Assembly: GCF_029087225.1 (NCBI RefSeq)
Contig: NZ_JARFJD010000012.1
Span: 82,437-146,436, forward strand
Origin: Limnobacter olei
Lineage (GTDB): Bacteria; Pseudomonadota; Gammaproteobacteria; Burkholderiales; Burkholderiaceae_B
Direction: 5' to 3'
DNA length: 64,000 bases
Shown: piece after piece, positions 1 to 8,043 of the stretch
How positions within the stretch are numbered: the stretch's first letter is position 1
How the letters are laid out: every line of letters begins with the position of its first letter
Position numbers and translations under genes: made by a program
The notes under the pieces: generated by a model
The model's input: the letters and a program-made list of their open reading frames with translations, nothing else
What the model was told of the DNA's origin: nothing
Databases searched by the model: none

Positions 1-914
1 GCATGCGTAAAACGAGCGGAATCAATTTCGGTGCCTACAATGCGTCGAATTTCCTTGAGCGCCAATTCCATTGGGCGAAGCACGGCATCCCAATCGCCGG
101 CATCTGCGCTGGAAGTTCGACCCTCAATCAGCACGTCACGCAAAAACTCCTGACACTGAGCCGTCGATATGGCCTGCCCTAGCAAGCTGGTTGCAATGTC
201 GGGCAACTGGTGCGCTTCATCGAAAACGATCACATCGCAAGCCGGAAGCAACTCTGCGATTCCTTCTTCTTTCAGTGCAAGATCGGCCAAGAACAAGTGA
301 TGATTCACCACAACCACCTCGGCATCAAGCGCATCGCGGCGGGCTTTGTTCACAAAGCATTCAGACGCGTTGGGGCATTCGCCGCCCAGGCAGTTGTCTT
401 TGTTGGAAGTGACCCAGCTCCACACGGCTGAATCTTCGGGTACACCGGCGCAATCAGCCCGGTCGCCAGTGTGGGTGCGGCCAGCAAATATTTTTACTTT
501 TTGAAGATGATCCACTTCACGGGGCGAGGGCAAACGCGCCTCTTTGAGCGCACGCTCCAAGTGAAAATGGCACACATAATTTTGGCGGCCTTTCAACAAC
601 GCCACATTGACAGGCACACCCAAGGCCTCGCGAACCAGCGGCAGGTCTTTGTTAAAAAGTTGATCCTGCAAAGTTTTGGTGGCTGTAGACAACAAAACCC
701 TTCGCCCTGAAAGCAAAGCGGGCACCACGTAGGCAAAGGTTTTCCCCGTGCCAGTGCCTGCTTCCACCACCAAAGCACTTTGAGTTTCAATCGCATTGCC
801 AACCGCCTGTGCCATTTCAATTTGCGATTCGCGTGCACTGAACCCGGGTAGTCGGCGGGCCAAAGCACCACCAGGGGCGAAAGCCTCATTCAAGGGTTCA
901 GAGAAATCAAACAT
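1..914 (-). CDS. DinG/YoaA-family ATP-dependent DNA helicase, 3' end cut by window edge
   Basis: Superfamily 2 XPD/Rad3-like DNA helicase; such enzymes unwind DNA 5'-3' and carry an iron-sulfur cluster. Reading from the ATG at 914, the 304 visible residues contain a Walker A motif EAGTGTGKT (51-59), a DEAH box preceded by VF and followed by QL (232-235), and between them cysteines in NYVC, DNCLGGEC and SECFV contexts that fit the Fe-S domain. The C-terminal helicase half lies outside the window. The frame is open to the edge, so this is truncation by the window and not a broken gene. YoaA-like and DinG-like members cannot be separated from this part alone. Confidence 0.9.
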   Translation of the reverse strand, partial: MFDFSEPLNEAFAPGGALARRLPGFSARESQIEMAQAVGNAIETQSALVVEAGTGTGKTFAYVVPALLSGRRVLLSTATKTLQDQLFNKDLPLVREALGVPVNVALLKGRQNYVCHFHLERALKEARLPSPREVDHLQKVKIFAGRTHTGDRADCAGVPEDSAVWSWVTSNKDNCLGGECPNASECFVNKARRDALDAEVVVVNHHLFLADLALKEEGIAELLPACDVIVFDEAHQLPDIATSLLGQAISTAQCQEFLRDVLIEGRTSSADAGDWDAVLRPMELALKEIRRIVGTEIDSARFTH

Positions 915-944
915 GCGGGGTACAGGTAAATTTGAGCGTGAAAG

Positions 945-1160
945 TTAGGCAGGAATGTCGGGTTCAAGCTGAATTTGCAACAGCGTAATCGAGTCTTTGA
1001 TCTGCAACTTGCGCTTTTTCAATCTGCGAACCTGCAACTGATCAAAACCAGTTTGTGCTGTCAACATGGCAATGATCTGATCCAGATCGCGGTGTTCAAC
1101 CTGCAATTCTACAATTCGTCGCTTGATCGATTCGATGTCTTCAGTATGGACCATGGGCAT
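945..1160 (-). CDS. DUF465 (YdcH-like) small coiled-coil protein
   Basis: A 71-residue acidic-basic helical protein starting MPMVHTEDIESIKRR and containing the QVRRLKKRKLQIKD stretch typical of the DUF465/YdcH family. The family is widespread in proteobacteria and has no established function. It lies 30 nt upstream of the helicase gene on the same strand, so the two may be co-transcribed. A second ATG at 1154 is an equally possible start. Confidence 0.85.
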   Translation of the reverse strand: MPMVHTEDIESIKRRIVELQVEHRDLDQIIAMLTAQTGFDQLQVRRLKKRKLQIKDSITLLQIQLEPDIPA

Positions 1161-1272
1161 TCAGGTTGAACCAGCTCGGTGTTGACAACATTGTAGCCGC
1201 AAGTGAACCAAGGCTGGAAACAATCTACCCGAAGTGGATCACCCGTTCTGCAGCTCGCTTTAGTTAGGCGCT

Positions 1273-1617
1273 TCAGTTAGGCGTTCGGGCTCGCCGATTC
1301 GCATACTCGTCCAGGCGAATCATGTCGTCAGCCTTGCCTTGAACCTCCAGGTGTGCACGGCGAATTTGTGCACCTTGCAAACGTACATCATCCAGACAAC
1401 TGGACACGAAAAACTTGTTGTAACAAGCCCGCGACTGCTCGTTCAATTCATACTCGAGAAACTCAAGTTGTTTTTCTCGTTCAGCCACATAGGCACGCGC
1501 CTGCTCAAGCGTGTTTGGCGCCTGGGGTTTAGCGGCCTGCAGTTGAACAGTACTACAGGCAGCCAGTACCAAGGCTGAAACCGGCAAGATGAGGGTGAAC
1601 AGGCGCTGCACCCTCAC
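1273..1617 (-). CDS. Small predicted lipoprotein, function unknown
   Basis: The likely start is GTG at 1617, preceded by GGAAG at a 9-nt distance. This gives a compact lipoprotein signal (RVQRLFTLILPVSALVLAAC) whose lipobox LAAC sets Cys about 21 residues in. The remaining ~90 residues are charged and predicted helical (EQARAYVAEREKQLEFLEYE), with two further Cys. A longer frame with an ATG at 1671 exists, but it would begin only 12 nt from the divergent tex start and leave no room for promoters. I do not recognise the family; a periplasm-facing membrane-anchored helper is all that can be inferred. Confidence 0.7.
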   Translation of the reverse strand: MRVQRLFTLILPVSALVLAACSTVQLQAAKPQAPNTLEQARAYVAEREKQLEFLEYELNEQSRACYNKFFVSSCLDDVRLQGAQIRRAHLEVQGKADDMIRLDEYANRRARTPN

Positions 1618-1683
1618 CCCGATCGACTTCCGAAGCTGTGGCACAATGCCCTGCTTACTTTGAAAACTCATAGATCAGAATCC

Positions 1684-4059
1684 ATGTCGCTTGTTCAAAA
1701 TCGAATTATCGCCCAGTTGGCTCAAGAATTGGGTGCCGCACAATCACAAATCAAGGCAGCAGTCGATTTGTTGGACGAAGGTGCTACAGTGCCCTTCATC
1801 GCCCGTTACCGCAAAGAGGCCACAGGTGGGTTAGACGATGCGGTGCTTCGTGACCTTCAAGAGCGCCTGGTGTATTTGCGCGAACTGGAAGACAGGCGCA
1901 GCAGTATTCTTGAATCGATTGAAAGCCAGGGCAAGTTGACCCCTGAACTGAAAGCAGCGATTGAAAAGGCGGAGAACAAACAAACGCTGGAAGACCTTTA
2001 CCTGCCCTACAAACCCAAGCGCCGCACACGCGCACAAATAGCGCGTGAGGCAGGCCTGCAACCACTGGCAGATGAAATTCTTCAGAACAAACAAGCCGTG
2101 CCTGAAACACTGGCTGCGGCTTACCTGAACACAGAACACCAAATCAACGACACCAAAGCAGCACTGGATGGTGCCCGCGACATTTTGGCCGAACAGTTTT
2201 CTGAAAATGCAGCCTTGCTGGCACTTCTAAGAAACCGTTTGAAAGGCGAGGGTGCCATTAGAGCAGCTGTGGTGCCTGAAAAAGCCAGTGAAGCCATCAA
2301 GTTTCAAGATTACTTTGAACATCAAGAACCCTTGGGCAGCACAGCTTCGCACCGCATGTTGGCCATGCTTCGTGGCCGGGAACAAGGATTCTTGACACTG
2401 AAGGTAGACCTGCCGGAGGTGTGGGAAGCAGAGAACCCCCGCGCACCCCATCCTTTTGAATCGGAAATTGCCCGCCTGCATGGCATTGAACGCGACGAAA
2501 GCCCACGGGGCAAATTCTTGAATGAAACATGCCGTTGGACATGGAAAATCAAACTGGCCAGCACCCTAGAAAGTGAGGTGATCGGCACGCTGCGCGATGC
2601 GGCACAGGCTGAGGCTATCACCGTGTTTGGTAAAAACCTGAAAGACTTGTTGTTATCAGCCCCGGCGGGAGGCAAAGCCACCATGGGTCTGGACCCAGGT
2701 ATTCGCACTGGTGTAAAAGTGGCGGTAATTGACAGCACAGGCCAGGTGGTTGAACACGCCACCATTTACCCACACGAGCCTCGCCGACAATGGAATGAAT
2801 CCATCGCCCTGCTAGCCGCGCTTTGCATGAAACACAATGTGGAGTTGATCGCCATTGGCAACGGCACGGCCAGCCGGGAAACCGATCAACTGGCAGCCGA
2901 CTTGCTTGCACAACACAAAGACCTGAAAGCCACACGGGTTATGGTGAGCGAGGCAGGCGCCTCGGTTTACTCCGCCAGCGCTTTGGCTTCAGCAGAATTG
3001 CCAGACCTTGACGTCAGCATTCGCGGTGCGGTGTCCATCGCTCGCCGCCTGCAAGATCCCCTGGCTGAACTGGTAAAAATCGATCCGAAATCAATCGGTG
3101 TGGGTCAATATCAACATGACGTGGATCAGCGTCAATTGAGCGGTCGCCTGGATGCGGTGGTTGAAGATTGCGTGAACGCAGTGGGTGTCGAAGTGAACAC
3201 GGCATCGGAGCAACTGCTGTCCCGCGTATCAGGACTCAATGCTTCTGTGGCCAAAGCCTTGGTTTCTTTCCGAAACACCAATGGCAAATTCAAAAGCCGT
3301 GAAGACTTGCGCAAAGTACCAAGGCTTGGTGACAAAACATTTGAACAAGCCGCGGGTTTTTTGCGTATTCATGGTGCTGAAAACCCGCTCGATGCTTCTT
3401 CAGTTCATCCTGAGGCCTACATTGTGGTCGAGAAAATGGCAGCCAAGGTGAAGAAGCCGGTGGGCAGCCTAGTGGGTAATCGTGAAATTCTGAAAGAATT
3501 GAAACCCGCCGAGTTTGTGGACGATCGTTTTGGCTTGCCCACGGTTCAGGATATTTTGGTAGAACTTGAAAAACCTGGCCGTGACCCACGCCCCAGTTTC
3601 AAGACCGCAAAGTTTGATGACAAAGTACATACCATGGCCGACTTGAAACCCGGTATGACGCTGGAAGGTGTGGTCACCAACGTGGCAAACTTTGGCGCTT
3701 TTGTAGACATAGGTGTGCATCAGGACGGGTTGGTGCATGTTTCTGCCTTGTCCAACACCTTTGTGAAAGACCCGCACAGCGTGGTGAAAACCGGGCAAAT
3801 TGTGAAAGTAAAAGTGCTGGAAGTCGATATTCCTCGCAAACGAATTTCACTGACCATGAAAATGGGCGACGATGTGCCGAAAGCCGCACCCGGGCAGAAC
3901 GCTGGCCGACAAGTTCAAGCCAACCGTGCAGGCGATTCACGAGGAAATTCACGCGGTGAACGAAGTGGTGGAAGCACTGGTTCGAATTCACAACAAGGCG
4001 CAGGTTTTGCCAACAATGCATTTGCTGCCGCATTCGCAAAAGCAAAGGGAAGCAAATAA
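1684..4059 (+). CDS. tex: Tex-family transcription accessory protein
   Basis: A 791-residue Tex protein, a conserved nucleic-acid-binding factor. Order of domains: Tex N-terminal helical region (RYRKEATGGLDD near residues 45-56), YqgF-like domain with GLDPGIRTGVK, helix-hairpin-helix region (LNASVAKALVSFR and the following KVPRLGDKTFEQAAGFLRI), and an S1 RNA-binding domain around residues 655-730 (GVVTNVANFGAFVDIGVHQD). It ends in a Gly/Ser/Asn/Arg-rich low-complexity tail. A TTG 24 nt upstream would add eight residues; the ATG at 1684 is the conventional start. The gene is divergent from the small lipoprotein gene. Length and motifs match the family well. Confidence 0.95.
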   Translation: MSLVQNRIIAQLAQELGAAQSQIKAAVDLLDEGATVPFIARYRKEATGGLDDAVLRDLQERLVYLRELEDRRSSILESIESQGKLTPELKAAIEKAENKQTLEDLYLPYKPKRRTRAQIAREAGLQPLADEILQNKQAVPETLAAAYLNTEHQINDTKAALDGARDILAEQFSENAALLALLRNRLKGEGAIRAAVVPEKASEAIKFQDYFEHQEPLGSTASHRMLAMLRGREQGFLTLKVDLPEVWEAENPRAPHPFESEIARLHGIERDESPRGKFLNETCRWTWKIKLASTLESEVIGTLRDAAQAEAITVFGKNLKDLLLSAPAGGKATMGLDPGIRTGVKVAVIDSTGQVVEHATIYPHEPRRQWNESIALLAALCMKHNVELIAIGNGTASRETDQLAADLLAQHKDLKATRVMVSEAGASVYSASALASAELPDLDVSIRGAVSIARRLQDPLAELVKIDPKSIGVGQYQHDVDQRQLSGRLDAVVEDCVNAVGVEVNTASEQLLSRVSGLNASVAKALVSFRNTNGKFKSREDLRKVPRLGDKTFEQAAGFLRIHGAENPLDASSVHPEAYIVVEKMAAKVKKPVGSLVGNREILKELKPAEFVDDRFGLPTVQDILVELEKPGRDPRPSFKTAKFDDKVHTMADLKPGMTLEGVVTNVANFGAFVDIGVHQDGLVHVSALSNTFVKDPHSVVKTGQIVKVKVLEVDIPRKRISLTMKMGDDVPKAAPGQNAGRQVQANRAGDSRGNSRGERSGGSTGSNSQQGAGFANNAFAAAFAKAKGSK

Positions 4060-4066
4060 GGAAGAG

Positions 4067-5158
4067 TCAAAGCCGCACGGCGTTTCGCTTCGGCGAATCC
4101 AGGTACTCCTTGGACTGCATTTCAACAATGCGGCTCACCGTGCGGAAAAACTCATGTGCCATCGCACCTTCAGTGTACAGTTCTTCCGGTTCAACAGCCG
4201 CCGACATAATCAGCTTGACTTTGTGATCGTAAAGTACATCAATCAGCCAGGTGAACCTGCGGGCCTCTGAGGCCATACCAGCGCCCATCTTGGGTACGCC
4301 ACTGAGAATCACAGTTTGAAACTGGCTGGCAATTTCAAGGTAGTCGTTTTGTGAACGCGGGCCACCGCACAGGGTTGGAAAATCGAACCAAACTACCGAG
4401 CCTGCGCGCCGAACAGCCTTGATGACACGCGATTCAATTTGTAACTCTGCAGGCTCATCAGCCACCTCAGCCAAGCGCTTGAAATCTTCGGTCAACTGTT
4501 TGTCCGCGCTTTCATCAAGCGGCATGAGGTAGGTGTTTAGTTGCTCCAATGTGCGGCGGCGGTAATCTACTCCCACATCCACGTTAATCACATCCAGTTG
4601 CTTGTTGAGCAGGGCAATGGCGGGTAACAGGCGGTCACGGTGCAGACCATCTGGGTAGAGATCATCTGGTTTGTAGTTGGACGTCATCAGGAAAGTAACG
4701 CCGTTGGCGAACAAGCCATCGAGCAGGCGATAGAGAATCATGGCGTCCGCAATATCTGACACATGAAACTCGTCAAAACAAATCAAACGATAACGTTTGG
4801 CGATTCGCGCTGCCACTTCGTCAAGCGGATCCTGAACTCCCTTGAGGTCATCGAGTTCGGCATGCACACCCCGCATGAACTCATGAAAATGCAAACGCAC
4901 CTTTCGCTGCACGGTGACAGAGTTGTAAAAGCAATCCATCAAAAAACTTTTCCCGCGACCTACCCCACCCCACAGGTACAAGCCCTTGGGTACAGCAGGT
5001 CGATTCAGGAATTTTTTGATTACACTGCTGCGTGCTTTTTTGTATTCAACAAACTCATCGTAGAAAAGCTGCATGCGGTCTACCGCCTTTTGCTGAGCAG
5101 CATCCGACTGGTATCCACGTTCGGCCAAAGTTTGTTTGTAGTGTTCCTGAACGTTCAC
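4067..5158 (-). CDS. zapE: ZapE / AFG1-like cell-division ATPase
   Basis: An AFG1-family P-loop ATPase; ZapE in Escherichia coli associates with the division ring. Walker A GGVGRGKS lies at about residues 64-71 and Walker B as LICFDEFHV. The family features FHEFM, TSNYKPDDLYPDGL and FDFPTLCGG are present. The likely start is the GTG at 5158 (VNVQEHYKQTL). A TTG at 5173 would add five residues; neither has a strong ribosome site. The gene converges on tex with 7 nt between the stop codons and lies just downstream of the lpdA terminator on the same strand. Length (363 residues) is normal. Confidence 0.92.
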   Translation of the reverse strand: MNVQEHYKQTLAERGYQSDAAQQKAVDRMQLFYDEFVEYKKARSSVIKKFLNRPAVPKGLYLWGGVGRGKSFLMDCFYNSVTVQRKVRLHFHEFMRGVHAELDDLKGVQDPLDEVAARIAKRYRLICFDEFHVSDIADAMILYRLLDGLFANGVTFLMTSNYKPDDLYPDGLHRDRLLPAIALLNKQLDVINVDVGVDYRRRTLEQLNTYLMPLDESADKQLTEDFKRLAEVADEPAELQIESRVIKAVRRAGSVVWFDFPTLCGGPRSQNDYLEIASQFQTVILSGVPKMGAGMASEARRFTWLIDVLYDHKVKLIMSAAVEPEELYTEGAMAHEFFRTVSRIVEMQSKEYLDSPKRNAVRL

Positions 5159-5187
5159 GATGATGAATTTCAATCAATAGAATTAAA

Positions 5188-5217
5188 AACGGCCGATGAA
5201 GCAATTCACCAGCCGTT
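5188..5217 (-). terminator. Intrinsic terminator after lpdA
   Basis: On the minus strand AACGGC pairs with GCCGTT, followed directly by a T-rich run (TTTAATT). It sits 24 nt beyond the lpdA stop and just ahead of zapE, so it probably ends the odhA-odhB-lpdA transcript. The long 18-nt loop makes it only moderately convincing. Confidence 0.6.
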
Positions 5218-5240
5218 GGGGGTCGATACCGAACAGAATT

Positions 5241-6677
5241 TTAACCGTTCAGTTGACGCTTGTCGCAGGCCAAAGCCGCTTCTTTCATCACTTCAGACAA
5301 ACTGGGGTGCGCATGGCAAATGCGACCGATGTCCTCGGAAGAAGCCTTGAACTCCATGGCCATCACGGCTTCAGCAATCAAATCAGATGCATGGCTGTTG
5401 ATGATGTGTACACCCAGGACTTCATCGGTGGTGGCATCGGCCAACACTTTCACAAAACCTTGTGAATCGCCCTGCCCCAGCGCACGGCCATTGGCCATGA
5501 ACGGGAACTGACCAGCTTTGTATTTTCGTCCTTCCTGCTTCAACTGCTGCTCGGTTTTACCAACCCAAGCCACTTCAGGCGAAGTGTAAATAACCCAAGG
5601 AATGGTGTCGTAATTGCAGTGGCCAGCTTGTCCAGCCATGATTTCGGCAACCATCACACCTTCTTCTTCAGCTTTGTGCGCCAGCATGGCACCGCGAATC
5701 ACATCGCCAATCGCGTAAATGCCAGCCACCAGGGTTTGGCAGTGCGCATCTACGTCAATCTGGCCGCGATCATTGGTTTTGAGGCCGACCGCTTCAAGGT
5801 TCAAGCCATCGGTGTTGGGTACTCGGCCCACCGACACAATCAGCTTGTCGCAATCTAGCATCTGGGCAGCACCATCGGCATCGGTGTAAGCGACTGAAAC
5901 GCCCTTTTTGCTGGCTTTCACTTCACCGATTTTTACACCCATGTTCATCTTCAACCCTTGCTTGGTGAAGATTTTCTGCATTTCTTTGGCCACGCCTTCA
6001 TCGGCTGCAGCCAGAAAATTGGGCATGGCTTCAAGCACGGTTACATCGGAACCCAGACGGCGCCACACTGAACCCAACTCAAGACCAATCACGCCTGCGC
6101 CAATCACGCCCAGTTTCTTGGGAACAGCGCCAAATTTCAGAGCACCTTCGTTGTCGCAAACGATTTCATTGTCGACGGTGATACCGGGCAAATGGCGTGC
6201 CTTGGAACCTGTCGCAACAATGACCTTTTTGGCTGTTACTTTCTCTTCACCGGCTGCACTTTTCACAGTCAGCTCGAAACCACCATCGACCTTGCCGGAA
6301 AAACTGGCCCAACCCTTGATGGGCGTGACCTTGTTTTTCTTGAACAGGTATTGAATACCCCCAGTCATTTTGGCGACGATGTCATCCTTGCGTTTGATCA
6401 TCTTGGCCACATCCATTTTCGCGCCAGTCACGGAAATACCGTGATCTTCGGCATGGTGGGCAATCTTCTCGAACTCTTCCGAAGAGGCCAACAGGGCCTT
6501 TGATGGAATACAACCCACATTCAAACAAGTACCACCCAAGCGAGGCTCACCCTTGGGATCGTCGTAAGCATTGCCTTCGATACAGGCGACTTTCATACCC
6601 AACTGACCGGCACGGATCGCGGCAATGTAACCGCCGGGGCCTGCGCCTATCACCACTACGTCATATTGTGTGCTCAT
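5241..6677 (-). CDS. lpdA: Dihydrolipoyl dehydrogenase (E3) of 2-oxoglutarate dehydrogenase
   Basis: FAD-dependent enzyme that re-oxidises the lipoyl arm of the E2 subunit with NAD+. The N-terminal FAD fold shows GAGPGG (residues 11-16). The redox disulfide is [12 protein letters not shown] (Cys51 and Cys56). A second NAD-binding GAGVIG follows, and the C-terminal HAHPSLSEV carries the catalytic His. The length of 478 residues is standard. It starts 11 nt after the odhB stop, so it is the dedicated E3 of this operon and not a pyruvate dehydrogenase copy. Confidence 0.97.
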   Translation of the reverse strand: MSTQYDVVVIGAGPGGYIAAIRAGQLGMKVACIEGNAYDDPKGEPRLGGTCLNVGCIPSKALLASSEEFEKIAHHAEDHGISVTGAKMDVAKMIKRKDDIVAKMTGGIQYLFKKNKVTPIKGWASFSGKVDGGFELTVKSAAGEEKVTAKKVIVATGSKARHLPGITVDNEIVCDNEGALKFGAVPKKLGVIGAGVIGLELGSVWRRLGSDVTVLEAMPNFLAAADEGVAKEMQKIFTKQGLKMNMGVKIGEVKASKKGVSVAYTDADGAAQMLDCDKLIVSVGRVPNTDGLNLEAVGLKTNDRGQIDVDAHCQTLVAGIYAIGDVIRGAMLAHKAEEEGVMVAEIMAGQAGHCNYDTIPWVIYTSPEVAWVGKTEQQLKQEGRKYKAGQFPFMANGRALGQGDSQGFVKVLADATTDEVLGVHIINSHASDLIAEAVMAMEFKASSEDIGRICHAHPSLSEVMKEAALACDKRQLNG

Positions 6678-6688
6678 GAATATCCCCT

Positions 6689-7975
6689 TTATAGTTCCAG
6701 CAGCAAGCGTGCTGGGTCTTCCAGGGCTTCTTTCATTGCAACCAGGCCAAGTACTGCTTCGCGTCCGTCAATAATGCGGTGGTCGTAACTCATCGCGAGG
6801 TAATTCATGGGGCGAATCACGATTTCACCGTTTTCAACCACTGCACGCTCTTTCGTGGCGTGAATACCCAAAATTGCAGACTGGGGCGGGTTGATAATTG
6901 GCGTGGACAACATGGAACCGAATACACCACCGTTGGAAATCGAGAATGTACCACCGGTGAGGTCGTCCAGGCTGAGCTTGCCGTCCTTTGCTTTCTGGCC
7001 AAATTCGGCAATCTTCATTTCGATGTCAGCAATGCTCATTTGATCGGCATTGCGGATGATTGGCACCACCAAACCACGGGGAGAACCCACTGCAATACCG
7101 ATGTCGAAATAGCCGTGGTACACGATGTCATTGCCATCAACAGAAGCATTCAGTACTGGGTACTTTTTCAAGGCGGCAACCGCGGCCTTCACGAAGAAGC
7201 CCATGAAGCCCAGCTTGGCACCATGTTCTTTTTCGAACTTGTCCTTGTACTTGTTGCGCAAGTCCATGACCGGCTTCATGTTCACTTCGTTGAATGTGGT
7301 CAAAATAGCGTTGGTTTGCTGCGACTGTACCAAGCGTTCTGCAACGCGGGCACGCAAGCGGCTCATGGGCACGCGCTGCTCAGGGCGACCTTCAATCAAG
7401 GTTGAGGGATCTAGCGGGGCCTTCACTTCAGGCAGCAAGCTAACTGGCTTGGCGGCGGCTGGAGCAGCTGCGGGCTTCGCTGCGGGGGCAGGCGCTGCGG
7501 CGGGTGCATTCAAGGTACCGATCACATCGCCTTTGGTGATGCGGCCGTCTTTGCCTGAACCTGCAATTTGATCAGCACTTAGCTTGTTCTCTGCCATCAT
7601 TTTGGCCGCAGCCGGCATGGCCACAGAGCCATCTACGCTGGATGAAGGAGCTGGGGCTGCTGCTGGTGCAGCGGCCGGAGCAGGCGCTGCTGCCGGGGCA
7701 GGTGCTGCTGCGGGTACGCTTGCGGAGGCACTTGCTTCCGTGTCAATTTTTGCCAAGACCTGTCCCGCTACAACGGTTGCACCGTCTTCGCAGAGAATTT
7801 CAACGATCACGCCAGCCGAAGGTGCGGGCACTTCCAGCACCACCTTGTCGGTCTCCACGTCGATCAGGTTTTCGTCACGCTTTACCGCGTCACCAGGTTT
7901 TTTGTACCAATTCAACAGCGTTGCTTCGGCGACAGATTCGGACAGTTGTGGTACGACCACTTCTACGATTGCCAT
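6689..7975 (-). CDS. odhB: Dihydrolipoamide succinyltransferase (E2 of 2-oxoglutarate dehydrogenase)
   Basis: Core E2 subunit that transfers succinyl from lipoamide to CoA. One N-terminal lipoyl domain has the modified Lys in ETDKVVLEV (about residue 44). An Ala/Pro-rich linker follows, then a peripheral-subunit-binding region ([12 protein letters not shown]...GRITKGDV), a second Ala/Pro linker, and the catalytic domain with [13 protein letters not shown]. It lies between odhA (68 nt upstream) and lpdA. The single lipoyl domain and the succinyltransferase-type C-terminus favour sucB/odhB over a pyruvate E2. Confidence 0.96.
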   Translation of the reverse strand: MAIVEVVVPQLSESVAEATLLNWYKKPGDAVKRDENLIDVETDKVVLEVPAPSAGVIVEILCEDGATVVAGQVLAKIDTEASASASVPAAAPAPAAAPAPAAAPAAAPAPSSSVDGSVAMPAAAKMMAENKLSADQIAGSGKDGRITKGDVIGTLNAPAAAPAPAAKPAAAPAAAKPVSLLPEVKAPLDPSTLIEGRPEQRVPMSRLRARVAERLVQSQQTNAILTTFNEVNMKPVMDLRNKYKDKFEKEHGAKLGFMGFFVKAAVAALKKYPVLNASVDGNDIVYHGYFDIGIAVGSPRGLVVPIIRNADQMSIADIEMKIAEFGQKAKDGKLSLDDLTGGTFSISNGGVFGSMLSTPIINPPQSAILGIHATKERAVVENGEIVIRPMNYLAMSYDHRIIDGREAVLGLVAMKEALEDPARLLLEL

Positions 7976-8043
7976 GGAATATTTTCCTTTTGAATTCTTT
8001 GTTCAAGTGCGGGCGGTCACCATGACCAGCCCGCGTCCTGTAT

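Noticed and set aside
1639-1655. TGGCAC...TGC upstream of tex, resembling a sigma-54 promoter
   Set aside because: GG and GC are 11 bp apart and not the required 10, and no activator gene is adjacent.
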